Source: Gloeopeniophorella convolvens (lineage: Eukaryota > Basidiomycota > Agaricomycetes > Russulales). From it: DNA of 64,000 bases. Location of the stretch: assembly GCA_022496205.1 (NCBI GenBank), contig WTXD01000030.1:1-64000 (forward strand). Direction: 5' to 3'. The notes under the pieces are model-generated. The model was not told the DNA's origin, searched no databases, and was given only the letters and a program-made list of their open reading frames with translations. Of the stretch, positions 23,231-34,655 are shown piece after piece. Numbering within the stretch: the first letter of the stretch is position 1; each line of letters starts with the position of its first letter. The translations under genes were made by a program, and so were the position numbers.

Positions 23231-25493
23231 GGAGATGATGTCGGAAACGGCTTGCTTGGCCTCGGGAGTGGCTTGAGCATACCAGCTATTGATAGCTTGG
23301 ATAGAAGTGTCGGTAGTGGAGGAGGATGATGGATCATTTGCAATGAGGTTGCAAGAGTTAGATGAGGGAGTGAAGGATCCGCCGCGTCCGTGGCCTCGGA
23401 ATGATCCTCTGAAGTTTCCTCTACCTCGGCGGTTAAAATTGAACGAAGTGGAAGATGAGGGTCCGCCAGGCTTTCTGAGGCATTTGTCGGACCAGTGTCC
23501 TCCTCCTCCACAGTACATGCAAAGGTTGTTGTTGCGACGACGTTTGCGCTCTTCAGTAGTGAGTGGGGGAAATGCAGTGGTCGCATTAACTTGTGAGATT
23601 TCTTCTTCTTCGAGGGAGCGGATATTGCTTCGTCCGCGTCCACCTCGGAAGGTACTTCTAGGATGATTCGTCCAGTAGGAATCGTCAAGTTCTTAAATAA
23701 TCTTAACGACTTCTGCAAGCGTCTTTGGTTTGTTTGCGACAGCAGAGTACTTTTGCTCGAGTTGATTGTTCAGGTTATGGTGGAGGACAGGGATAGTGAC
23801 AGTGTCGTCAGTGATGGCGGCTTCAGTGCGTGCAACGTCCCAATCTTGATACCATTCGCGGAAGCGGCGAATGCCTTGTGGATACTGGAAGAATTTGTTG
23901 ATAGCGAGTTGTTTCTGGTCAGGATTGGTGAACATAGTTTCGAAGGCGTCGACAAAGGCTTTTCAGGTGCTGTAGGCTTTATTTGTGAGTGCGTCATTCA
24001 TGCGGACGCGAGCCCATTCTCCGGCACGGGTGTTGTTTTTAAAGTGAGTATAGGCGTCGGCGATCTTCTTGGTGTCGGTGTTATACAGGTCTTCATTGAG
24101 CGAATAATAGTTGTTAAGATGAGAAAGGAATTGGCGGGCAGTGGCTTCTGCGCCGTCAAAGGGTTCTGGTGGGCTGCCGAGTAACTTGGAAGACATCTTG
24201 GGCGGAGCAGTAGTGGTTCCTTGTGATGGTGGGTTTACTGGTGGTTTAAATGGAGGCGGTACTTGAGTCTGACGAGATGAAGAGGCAACTGGAGTCTGAG
24301 TCGGTCCGATACGAGAGACAGGAGGTGTAGGAGTCTGGATGAAAGGTACAAGTTCTTGAGGCTGAGACGGTGGAGGTGCAACTGGTTCAGATGATTCTTC
24401 AGGAACTGGGTTTTGTTGAGGAGATGGATGACGTTCCGGGGTACCAAAGCCTCCAGGTATGGTGCGAGGCGAGTTTGCAGCTAATGGGGTGCCTAATGGA
24501 GTAACTTTGTTGAGATGGACAGTGTCCTGGCAGCTCTGATTAGATTAGATATGGACCTAATGATCAAGGACTATCTTATCTTGTGTACATAATGTTCTAG
24601 ACTTAAGGCTGTGCTCAGCCCCACATTCGTTTCCATGTTCTGGTCTATTCTGGGGCATTCCATGACCCACCTTGTACTCCGGTACCCACTCTTACTCCAT
24701 TTCATGTGGGTCTCCTAGGCTTTCTAAGCAGTGTTTATCACATGCTATCTGTCGCTCCTTACTGTATATAAGGACCTCTTTCTTCGCCTTTGTAGCCTCA
24801 GTCTTTTGACCTTCTCTGACTGAGGCAAGTACACTACCGCTCCTTTCACTTCTACCTTATGCTTACCTTACCTTGTAGCGTCACTCTGTGTCCTTCAGGT
24901 ATTGCACTAATATATCAGTCTTTTGACCTTCTCTGACTGAGCGTCACTCTGTGTCCTTCAGTTGTCACTCCACCCTCTACTGCGCTTCAACAAACTTTTC
25001 TGGAGATACGGTGGATAGTTTCTTGAGTAGATTCTAGGAGTTCGTTGACTTCGTCTGAGTTGTCTGAGGGAGGTGGTGTAGGTGGTGGTACGACGCGGGT
25101 TTGTTCAGGAGGGTCGAAGTATACTAGTTGGTTGTTGAAGTATTGCCACCGCTTCCTTCCTTCGTTCCAACGGACTTTCTTGTCTTTGTAAAGTCCTTCT
25201 AAGGATGCCCAGGCGTAACCTTGAAGTTGATCGGCGTGTGGGTAGTAAGCGTTGAGTGCGTCGAGGACTGGTACTTGATAAGTGGTGAAAACTGTTTGCT
25301 TGGTTGCCTCGTCAAGGACGAGAGTTCGTCCAAGGACTGTGGCGATGGCGTAGACGTGTCCGCTTTCTTTGTCAAGTCTGATTTTCCTAATAATGCTTCC
25401 GGGAGGTAGATGTCAGGAGATCTCAACGATTTCTTCTGGGCTAGGGTCGTTCCAAGTGTTCTCTTTAATGTAGTTTTGGAATTCGGTACTCAT
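23195..25493 (-). pseudogene. Gypsy B1 Gag with CCHC knuckle
   Basis: Starts MSTEFQNYIKENTWNDPSPE at 25493, 10 nt downstream of the ORF0 stop. A TGA follows about 25 codons in, where the frame otherwise reads on (HLPPGSIIRKIRLDKESGHV). A Pro-rich stretch then leads to MSSKLLGSPPEPFDG and the retrotransposon Gag fold (ARQFLSHLNNYYSLNEDLY). A basic RGR-rich segment flanks the zinc knuckle CMYCGGGGHWSDKC (CX2CX4HX4C) near 23520-23480. It ends SEKKDF, followed by the protease frame. A solo LTR C (24508-24992) interrupts the Pro-rich part. It packages element RNA in virus-like particles. Confidence 0.8.
24508..24992 (+). repeat. Solo LTR C in gypsy B1 gag
   Basis: 485 bp, TGTTGAGATGGACAGTG ... 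TGCGCTTCAACA, TSD AACTT at 24503-24507 and 24993-24997. Confidence 0.93.
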
Positions 25494-25550
25494 AAAGAGT
25501 GGTTTAGACAATAGGGAGTCCTACAACTTGTACGGTGTAGGTGTTGACGT

Positions 25551-26107
25551 TGTTAGGGTCCAGCGGTCTCTATGCTCGGAAACCTTGGATCTGGGTATTT
25601 TGCCCTGCGAAGCGATCAGGTTGAGCTGGGTAGCGAAGGATATGACCCCAGACTGCCCTTGAGCGCAGATGCGAGCCTGTACATTTGTATATTGCGGTTC
25701 CCATTACTTCCTTTTCCTTCCTGGTTCCTTTACACTTTCGGGTCGCAGGAAACCCTTATACCTACCGGATTTGGCTTCGGGTTCCCACGTAGTCAGTAGT
25801 ACTGCATCCTGTAGTGTTTTGGATCACAAAGCTTCCTTTCCCCGGTGCTCCCATCTCATTTCGGGTCTGCGTCACGTTCAGAGACTCTCCCTCACTCTCT
25901 GGAGGGCCCGAGGCCTTCCAGGACCTTCGGGTCAGCTTCAGGTTGTGTTCCTGCGAGTTTGGGTCCCTTTCCTTGCGTTTCCGAGCGGATCCTTGCAGTC
26001 ACTAGCTCATCCTATTGCTCATCCGACCACCCAATCCTCATCCCATCACCCCTGGCGACTATAGCAACTCCCCTCGGTCCACATCTCTAGCTGGACTCAG
26101 GATATTA
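25551..26107 (+). repeat. Solo LTR F in ORF0
   Basis: 557 bp, TGTTAGGGTCCAGC ... CTCAGGATATTA, 4-bp TSD ACGT at 25547-25550 and 26108-26111. Closely similar to the copy in the MULE, in opposite orientation. Confidence 0.88.
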
Positions 26108-27722
26108 ACGTTGTGATGATATGTGATGGTGAAAGTGTGGTTAAGGATAGGACAACGTCGATCAATGGAATGGTGTTCGATGCGGGCGTAGTCTTCTTCG
26201 ATGTGGTCGCGAAAGATTCTTGTAGATCGCTTCCACAGATAGCCTTCAAAGTGCAGAGGATCGCTAGTGAAGTTGGCGAGTTCGTGGAGGTCGTGGGGGA
26301 AACTGATGATACGGAGTTGGCGATGATTGTATTCTTCTCTGCACCAGCGTCGGAAGTTGTGAAAGCCAAAGAAGTTTCGAGTAGGCAAGGTTTGGCCGAT
26401 GTAGATGATTTCTGGATGGTGCGCAACGTTATCACGTTGGATGTCGATGAGTCGGGTTCTACTGAGGTTTCTTGGATCTTCAGGGGTTGGCGTACGTTGT
26501 ACTGGTGGTAATGCTACTTGAGGTAGTGGTGTCGGAGGACAGTGTCTAGGAGACCGTCGACAATTAGGTCTGGATGCCAGGATTGCGACAGAAAGACTCT
26601 GATAGTCTAAAATACAGGGTACAGGAGGATCTGACTAGATCTCTAAATACTGGGTGTCGGTAAGGTCACTGGTGTCTTGTAGGTCGAGGTCGCTGATAGT
26701 GTGGATGCTGGGGACGTTGTTGTCTATTGCTTCTTGTTCTTCGTCGAGGCTGAAGTTGCTGACAATGCTTGGGGCATTGTTCCAACTGTTTTCTCCGATG
26801 TCTGATTCAGGGGTTGCTGGAGGAATAAGAGGAGGTCGTTGTGGTACAGGATATAGGAAGTCGTTGTTTGATTGGACAAGGTCGAGGTCGAGAGGATTAC
26901 TTATGATCCAGTGTGCGTCTTGCAGATGCAAGGTATAGTTGCAGAAGGGGCCGGAGCGGATAGAGTAGAGAGGTACTAGAGGGTTTTCTTGAAGTAGGAC
27001 AAGTTGAGCGAAGTGGAGACGAGTCTGGTACGGAGTAGTGATGAAGCGTTCAAGATAGTAGATTCGATGGCCGGTAAGGATTTTCTCGATGAGATGTTCT
27101 TTGTGGACTTGGACAATGTTCCACCAGAAGAGCTCGAGTTCGAGCCAGAGGTTGGTGGTTTGGATGGATTCCCAGCGTACACCACTAGGTCGTTGGAGGA
27201 ACCAAAAGAGGTGCTGTTCTTCTACAGCACTTTGGACAATGTTCCTTTCAGCGTTGAACCAGTGGTTGAGGTGTAGATCATTGTTGAAGAGTTGTCCAAA
27301 TGGGAGAGATCATCAAAGTCTTGTTAAGACCGGAGTGAGCCAAGAGTCAGAACGGACTAGAGTATCGGTAGAGAAGTCGTGGACACGAGCACGAGGATTG
27401 TAGAACTAAAGTCAGATAATACGATGAAGGACTAGATAATATTTGTCGAAGAAGCGTCGATAGGCTTGGTCAAAGGTTAGGTGATTGTTGTCGTTGTAAG
27501 GGATAAGGTGGAGTCCTTCAAGCAATACTTGGGGTGGTGCTTCCACTGAGTCGAGTCTGAGTCAACAGTATCTCCCACAGAGGTGCTACACACTCTAGAA
27601 AATAATTGGGCAGATACTATTTACAGGTACAAGTATTCGACTGATTTGCTAGGTTTATTCAAGTTCTCCCCTTGGCACGTGGATGAGGGCGATGAGGTTG
27701 TGGTCGTGGCAAAGGAAGGGTG

Positions 27723-28248
27723 TGTTGAGACGGACAGGACTCAGGACAGGAAGGACGTCTCTGATTAGATTAGATAAGGGACTCGGTGATCTGCGAGCTA
27801 TCTGATCTACAATGTATATGACATCATTATGTTCTAGCCCCTAAGGCTGTACCTACTTTCGTTCCTGTTCTAGATTCTTCCGGGCTCTTCCATGACCCAC
27901 ATGCAGTTCCGGGTTGACCCACCTGCAGTTCCGGTCGACCCACTTTAGTTCCACTTTCACATGGGTCTCTGGTTATCACATGTTGCTGTTGTTTATCACA
28001 TGCAAACCACACTCCTTTTGTGTATATAAAGGACGCTGTTTTCGCCCTTGTAGCCTCAGTCTGTTAACTTCACTGACTGAGGCAAGTACTTTACTTCCGG
28101 AACTTCCGGACTTGCGCTTACCTAGTTACTTTAGCTTTGCTCTTGCTTGCCTAGGTATTGCGCCAATGACATTCAGTCTGTTGACTTCACTGACTGAGCT
28201 TTGCTCTTGCTTGCCTAGTTGGCACCCTGTTTCTGCTGCGCTTCAACA
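27723..28248 (+). repeat. Solo LTR D in ORF0
   Basis: 526 bp, TGTTGAGACGGACAGG ... CGCTTCAACA, TSD GGGTG at 27718-27722 and 28249-28253. Same family as the host copia-D LTRs, so copia-D stayed active, or had active relatives, after B1 landed. Confidence 0.93.
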
Positions 28249-29476
28249 GGGTGCGTCTCCTACTTCTCTGATGTTGTCAGGGACACGCTGGAGGCCGGTG
28301 AAGAGTCGAAGTTGAGGGTATAGGAGGCAAGAGTCGTTGAGTTCTGAGTAACGATCGCGGATGGAGATGATACGGCCATGATCGAAGTGGAGAAAGCTGT
28401 AGGTACTCAGGAATCGACCGTCTAGGAAGTCGATGTGGCGGAGTGGGACTCTGGCACCTTCAAAGCAACGTTGGGTGCTGAATTCAAGGGAGAGGAGGTT
28501 GTCGACGAGGTGATAGGTGAACTCGTAGTGTATAGCTCCGAGGGGTAGTTCACGCGATGGAGGAGTGTAGACAGTGAAGGCGCAGATGTGGCGAGGGTGG
28601 TAAGGATGTTCTGGTAGGCGTCGGTTGCCTTCGTTTGGGTGGGTGGCCTCGAGTGTGAAGTAGTGGTATTCTTCGAGGTGGGAGCGGAAGGGGCGGAGCT
28701 CAGGGAAGTAGTTATTGATGTTTTCAAGGTAGAATCGAGCGGACTTGATGCGAGCGATGTGCCAGAGGAGTTGAGATGCGTCAAAACGTTGAGGGCGACC
28801 TGCAAGTTGTGCTGCAACTCGCTCGTGAGGTTGGTGGAGTACTTGGGGACAGACAGGGATGGGTTGGAGTGGTGGAGCGTCGAAGTGGAAGTCGACATAG
28901 TCAGTGAGGTCACTATCGTTTGTGACCTCAAAGGGGGAGCGGACGCGATGGTATGGAGGGGGTGCTTGGTCAGGAAATTGCTCGACTGTGACGTTGACAA
29001 GGATCTCAAGGGCAGATGCTGGGACGAGGTTGGGAGCGAAGATCAAAGGGGATACCGTCGCTGCTCGCAAGGGTATGGGATTTGATACAGGATGAGGAGT
29101 AGGAGTGCGAGTAGGAGGGAGTGCAGGAGTATGCGCCGGTGATGCAGGATGAGGAGAAGGGGCAAGGACAGACAGATGCGAAGGGGAGTAAGGAGGTGAA
29201 GAACGCGAAGGGCAAGGCTGGGGAGTGGATAAGAAAGGGGAGGCTGGAGTAGACTCGACCAAGGGGCTGAGAGCTTGTTCACCAGTAGAGGGGCCAGGGA
29301 TAGGAGACTGTGGGACAGCTGAGGTGCGTAGGATTTCTGCAAAGCGTTCTTGCACCTGTTGGGCTCTGAGACGGACTAGGAAGTCGAAGGCTGAGTGATG
29401 TGGAGAGGGAGAGTGAGGTGGTACAGTGAGGACATTGAGGATCTGTCCTGGTTCAACGTCGATAGGAGATGGGGAG

Positions 29477-30020
29477 TGTCACGGCCTGAGCCGGCGCGAG
29501 CGGAGCTGGCGAGGGCTGAGACGAGCGAGGTTCGGTAAGTTGGTCTCGATGTGGGCTGGTCCTCGAAGGTGCACGTGAGTGTGCACGAGATCCTGGATAA
29601 GACGTGATGTCTGAAGATGGAGGCAATCGGCCTCCGGTACTTCGAGTTCAAGAGCTGAAGACCTCGCGATGCTTGGGCAAACAAGTCCCTCACGCGGATT
29701 CCCTGGTAACCTCGTCGATTGACAAAGGAGAACAGGCTTAAGGCCTTAGAGTACAACTGCTACGCCTTAAGTACTACAAGGATAACGGTTTACATAATGT
29801 CCTAGTATCGAGTCATACCGAGTCAGAACGGACTCAAGGTGGGTCTCCTAGGTAGAAGTACAGTAGGGGTCCAATGGCATAAGGGGCGCGTCAAGAAGAA
29901 TGGGGGAATCGTATGACGAATGAAAGATAAGCATCCCCGAGTCGTGGAGTCGGACCGGAACTCGTATTGTACAGTCACGATAAGGAAAGAAAAAGAAAAA
30001 GTATCGTACAGTTCGTGACA
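29477..30020 (-). repeat. Solo LTR A in ORF0
   Basis: 544 bp, TGTCACGGCCTGAGC ... CAGTTCGTGACA, TSD GGGAG at 29472-29476 and 30021-30025. Confidence 0.93.
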
Positions 30021-30282
30021 GGGAGCGAGGATGGTACGATGGAGAACGAGGCATGGGTGGGGGACGAGGAGTAGAAACAAGGGGAGGATACTGGAGTTCA
30101 GGTGACAGTCCACAAGTGGGAGTGTCGTAGTCAAGAAGGGTTGGCGGTCCTCGAGGGGGAGCGTCAAGATCAGAGTAAGAGGAAGGACGAATCAGCGCCT
30201 GAGGTTGAGCACGGTCCAAGAGGAGCGCGGTCTGAGGTGCGGTGATTCCAAAGTAAGACACTAGGATCGCAGCTGATCAGAG

Positions 30283-30302
30283 GGTGTAAGAGACTGTCCA
30301 AA
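30283..30302 (-). other. Primer binding site of gypsy B1
   Basis: Directly after the 5' LTR (element direction) the sequence is TTGGACAGTCTCTTACACC. A TGG start fits pairing with a tRNA 3' CCA end, offset by one base. The tRNA could not be identified from sequence alone. Confidence 0.5.
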
Positions 30303-30954
30303 TGTCAGGACTCACTCGCAGAGTGCGCGCAGAGAGGATAGCAGAGTTTGGAGAGCGTCGAGGGGGATAGACAGAAGATAAGCTGCGATATGCAGGAGCA
30401 GAGAGGGAACACACTAACAGTGCTATTGCAGTGCTAGGTACAGATGAGAGTGCCACAGATGGACAGTCTGAGGACCACTAGGCGATACATGGGGGTCTTA
30501 TATACTACTGGAGACCCCCCAGACGAATCTGGTCTAATTACTGATGGGGATTCCAGAGGGGATTCCCTATAACCTCTCCTCTCTGATACACTTCTCAGAT
30601 TCCATCGCAAGATGGGGCTTGAGGCCCTATGGAGTTCTTGATGATCAGAGTCCCAAAGAGAACGCATGAAGTGTTTCACCTTGATCAAGGTTCTGGTTAC
30701 TTTAGGACAAGTGATATGGCCATTCTGAGAGATCCCTAGTCCGGGATCTTGGGGGTATTCCAGGGTTAATTGGCCATTAGGGAGTAGGGTGAGGAATGGG
30801 GGTGAAGGGTCACGTGATGTATTTTGACTTGTAGTCGCAATGTGAGTGGTACGCGTCGCATTGTGGGCGACGCGTAAGGTGTTTACTAGTAGGGCTGGGT
30901 TCGCTCTAGTGTTCTGAGCAGTTCGACCTCCTTGAAGCCTTAGTGTTCGTGACA
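30303..30954 (-). repeat. 5' LTR B of gypsy B1
   Basis: 652 bp, TGTCAGGACTCACTCGC ... GTGTTCGTGACA; same length as the 3' LTR. Promoter of the element; TATATACTACTGG near 30500 (reverse strand) is the likely core promoter. Confidence 0.93.
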
Positions 30955-33891
30955 GTTACTGGCTTTACTGTGGACAGTGCCTCGGAAGTCCCCGCAACTC
31001 CCTGCGTTGGCTGCCAACCCGGCAAGTCACACAGACAGGAGTTCCCCACTTCTTACAAAAGGGCAACTTGTCCCTTTGAGGTTGTACATACAGACCTTGT
31101 AGGAAAAATGCAGACGCAGTCTCTCCAACGTCACTGGTACATCGCAATGTTTATAGATGACTACAGCAGTCACGCTGTAGTGTACTACCTTAAAACCAAG
31201 GACGGATTCAGTAAAGCCCTTACTGAGTACTTAGCGTGGGGGGAAACCCAAACATCTAGTAAACTCAAGGTGCTACACTCCGACCGAGGTGGAGAATACA
31301 TGAACGGTACCGTTGAGGACTTGCTGAAGCAGAGGGGGATAGAGCACTATACCACGATGCCTCACTCATCGCAGCAAAATGGTAGAGCCGAGCGATTCAA
31401 TCACACAATCATGGATAAGGCACTCATAACGCTTCATGCAAGTGGTCTTTCCAACGGCTTTTGGGAATATGCAGTAGCAACTGCGGTTCATGTCTACAAC
31501 CGTTCCCCTATCAGACGTCTGCAATGGCGCACACCTGTTGAGCTCTGGGGACTTAGTCACCCCCCGGATGTCTCATACTTCTGCATTTTTGGATGTAGGG
31601 CATATGTACATGTCCCTAAGGATGGACGGAAGAAGCTGGATGCCAAGGCATTCCCAGCAACATTCATCAGGTACGAGCCTGGTAGTAAAGGATACCAGCT
31701 TTGGAACGGGCGTACCCACTCAGTTGTAGTATCTCGCGATGTGATATTTGACGAAACCGTCTTCCCTTCCAGGCAGGCTGTTAAGCCAGCACCTGCCACA
31801 GATGTCCCACCACCCTTTGAACCTTTTTATGTTGAGGTTCCCTACATCGTCCCGGCTGTAGAGGTACAAAACGCAAGGCCTCCCATGCCACCAGTACCAC
31901 CACCTGCTCCCTCTCCACCTTCTATGCCAAAGAAGGAGCAAAAACAAGACCCATCAGCATTTGTAACACCACCCACTCGCCCACACAGCGCACCATCTAC
32001 CCCTACAAGAGTTCCGGTTGGAAGAGAACTTGCCGATCCAGAAGAAGAGTCTTCCCCTCCCGAAACTCCCACTCCTTCTAGACGTCCTTCCCCCACTCCT
32101 GAACTAGAGGGGGACATGGCCACGCGGCAGGACATTCTTCAGGAGATTGCTAGAGTTCGGCACAGCACTAGAGTTAGCAGGCCTAATCCGCACTATGCCA
32201 ACCCTAATAATGCTGCTTGGAATCCGAGAACCGGAAGACTCGGAACTCTACAGTTACTTGCAGTCGCAATAGGCGCAGACCCCGTAACTTTTGCAGAAGC
32301 AATGCAGTCTGAAAATGCGCAAGAGTGGCTAGAGGCGTGTCAATATGAAATGGATGCACTCTCTAAGAATGGTACTTGGGAGTTAGTTGATCTCCCTGCT
32401 GGTCGCAAGACAGTAAAATCAAAATGGGTTTTTAAGCTCAAGGCGGATGGTCGCTATAGAGCTCGGTTGGTTGCAAAGGGATTTACACAAGTCCTTGGGA
32501 TTGATTACAACGAAACATTTTCTCCAGTTGCCCGGTTTGAGTCTCTTAGACTTCTCCTTGCGTTGGCCGCGCAGGAAGATTGGGAAATACACCAGATGGA
32601 TGTCAAGTTGGCATTCCTTCATGGGGAACTGGATGAGGAAATCTATATGGAGCAGCCTCATAGTTTCATCATCATAGGACAGGAGGGCAAAGTCTATCGC
32701 CTGTTAAAGGCCATCTATGGTCTCAAACAAGCCTTCCACGCATGGAACTTGCAGTTCCATGGAGTTTTGGTGGAACTTGGCTTTAAGCGGACGTACTCTG
32801 ATGCAGGAGTATATGTGCTCTGTCGTTCAGAGAATGGCACAAAGTTATATGTTGTCATTATACTCTTGAACAATATCACACTCATGGGGAATTCCCTTGT
32901 GGAAGTCATCAGGATTAAAACCCTGTTGAGCAAGCGCTATGAAATGACGGATTTGGGAGAAATACAGTCATACCTAGGCATTCGCATCACTCGCGATCAT
33001 TCCAGAAGGCACATCGAGATTGACCAAACCAGTTATATCTTGAGTAAAGTTGCTCAGTTTGACTTGCGGAGCGCAAAAACGCCCGCAACTCCCTTGCCAG
33101 CCGGCGCCGATGTGCACCTTGTAAAATATACAGGTGAAGCAACTATTGCGGAACGAGGATACTTCCAGTCCTTGATCGGCAGTTTGCTGTACACGCAACT
33201 CGGAACCTGTCCGGATATCTCTTTTGCGGTGGGGAGACTGGCGCAATACGCTGCAAATCCCTCTAAAGTCCATATAAGGCTAGCAAAATATGTTATGGCG
33301 TATCTTAATGGTACTGCAGACTATGCACTATGCTATAATGGCACGTCGAAGAGTTGGCTTAGCGGCTACTCTGATTCCTCTCTGGCAGACCAGCCAGACA
33401 ATTACCACTCCACGTCCAGTTATGTGTTCTTGCTATGCAATGGTGCAATCTCTTGGTCTTCATGCAAGCAAAAGACTATTGCCCAGAGTACTACGCATGC
33501 GGAGTACATGGCCATGACTGATGCCTCTAACCAGGCTCAGTGGTATCGGAGCTTCTTCATGGAGCTTGAGTACGACGTTGAGGATCCCGTGATCCCACTT
33601 CACGGTGATAACAAAGGTGCCATTGATTTGGCGTTAAATCCTGTCACTGGGAAGCGATCCAAACATATTGCTATTAAGCATCATGTTATACGGGAATATG
33701 TTAACCAAGGTGTCATTGAATTGGTGCGCACTCGCACTGAGGACATGGTCGCCAACGGCTTCACAAAATCCCTGCCAAAGGATAACCTGCAGCTGCTCAA
33801 TGAGCGCATGGGCATTGTAGTGAGACAGTCTGGATCACGGGGGGATGTTGAGACAGACAGGACTCAGGACAGGAAGGACGTCTCTGATTAG
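30955..33891 (+). pseudogene. Copia-D integrase, reverse transcriptase and RNase H
   Basis: One open frame of about 980 codons continuing the gag-pol cut at 14823. Integrase core: VVHTDLVGKMQ, LHSDRGGEYMNG and NGRAERFNHT (DDE). A Pro-rich linker (about codons 290-400) leads to the copia RT: SKWVFKLKADGRYRARLVAK, NETFSPVARFESLRLLLALA and QMDVKLAFLHGELDEEIYME. At 32863-32874 the expected YVDD catalytic box reads LLNN (codons CTC TTG AAC AAT), so polymerase activity is lost although the frame is open. RNase H: YSDSSLADQPDNY, STTHAEYMAM and GDNKGAIDLAL. The stop lies inside the 3' LTR. Confidence 0.93.
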
Positions 33892-34254
33892 ATTAGATAA
33901 GGGACTCGGTGATCTGCGAGCTATCTGATCTACAATGTATATGACATCATTATATTCTAGCCCCTAAGGCTGTACCTACTTTCGTTCCTGTTCTAGATTC
34001 TTCCGGGCTCTTCCATGACCCACATGCAGTTCTGGGTTGACCCACCTGCAGTTCCAGTCGACCCACTTTAGTTCCGCTTTCACATGGGTCTCTGGTTATC
34101 ACATGTTGCTGTTGTTTATCATATGCAAACCACACTCCTTTTGTGTATATAAAGGACACTGTTTTTGCCCTTGTAGCCTCAGTCTGTTGACTTCACTGAT
34201 TGAGCTTTGCTCTTGCTTGCCTAGTTGGCACCCTGTTTCTGCTGCGCTTCAACA
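33846..34254 (+). repeat. 3' LTR D of copia-D, internally deleted
   Basis: 409 bp against 526 bp for the 5' LTR. The missing ~117 bp lie between two direct repeats (CAGTCTGTTGACTTCACTGA), so it was lost by recombination or slippage between them. Right flank TCCGC does not match the left flank CAGAT. Confidence 0.9.
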
Positions 34255-34640
34255 TCCGCAGCTGCTGACTGAGCGACTTGGTGCTGACTGATGCACCTTA
34301 CTCACACTCACTAAGCCAGTTTCCCACACTACGTCATGCTCACTCAGCAATGACATCATGTGCAGCACAATCTAGACTACTGATGTCACCATGACGTCAT
34401 AACCCAAAGTCCATGGCCTCTAGGCCCTTCTAGCCCATTCTAACCCTAATTTCCCACAGGACGAGTCACAAAACGAGTCACAAGATGTCATGTGAGGCTT
34501 ACGTAAGCCTGCACCTAATGCAAAGGAAACAATTCCCGTGGAATATGTAGTTTTAGCACTTCTTTGATTACTCGCTTAGCAGTGAAGGCTCAAGCCTGCT
34601 AAGTGGTCCAGGAATCCTTCGAAAAGGCGTGTCCGTGACA
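34255..34640 (+). repeat. Repeat E, copy 1
   Basis: 386 bp, TCCGCAGCTGCTGACTGAGC ... GTGTCCGTGACA. The second copy at 50665-51588 is also exactly 386 bp once its inserted MITE and 3-bp TSD are subtracted. No coding sequence and no TG start, so it may be a truncated LTR. It abuts the copia-D LTR on the left and a 15-bp stub of LTR C (34641-34655) on the right. Confidence 0.7.
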
Positions 34641-34655
34641 TGGGTCATGGAATGC

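Larger units (their letters stand above)
25503..30261 (-). pseudogene. ORF0: long extra ORF between 5' LTR and gag of B1
   Basis: Begins MSYFGITAPQTALLLDRAQP at 30261, 41 nt after the 5' LTR, and ends TVQVVGLPIV at a TAA (25505-25503) just before the gag ATG. Three solo LTRs (A 29477, D 27723, F 25551) interrupt it, and the frame rejoins cleanly across A and F. Without them it is about 1,030 codons. The N-terminal third is Pro/Ser-rich; the rest looks globular (PLRHIDFLDGRFLSTYSFLH; RNFFGFHNFRRWCREEYNHR) with no motif I recognise. The longest uninterrupted piece is 370 codons (29355-28243). A few stops occur around 27400 and 26630. It is not Gag, since a CCHC Gag follows. Function unknown. 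Confidence 0.7.
14824..30954 (-). mobile_element. Gypsy B1: full-length chromodomain Ty3/gypsy element
   Basis: Minus-strand element with two 652-bp LTRs, TSD GTTAC (14819-14823 and 30955-30959), TGG-type primer site after the 5' LTR and polypurine tract before the 3' LTR. Order in the element's direction: 5' LTR, ORF0, gag (CCHC), protease, RT, RNase H, integrase, chromodomain, 3' LTR. Later insertions: MULE 17852-21597, LTR C 24508, LTR F 25551, LTR D 27723, LTR A 29477. Without them it is about 10.2 kb, unusually long because of ORF0. Few stops are present, so it is younger than B2. Confidence 0.93.
11433..34254 (+). mobile_element. Copia-D: Ty1/copia element broken by nested gypsy B1
   Basis: 5' LTR 11433-11958, primer site, gag-pol 13340-14823 and 30955-33891, 3' LTR 33846-34254. 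It is interrupted by a solo LTR C (12499-12978) and by gypsy B1 (14824-30954). Without insertions it is about 6.2 kb, a normal copia length. The order gag, protease, integrase, RT, RNase H is diagnostic of copia. The flanks CAGAT (left) and TCCGC (right) do not match, so one end has been rearranged since insertion. Confidence 0.9.
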
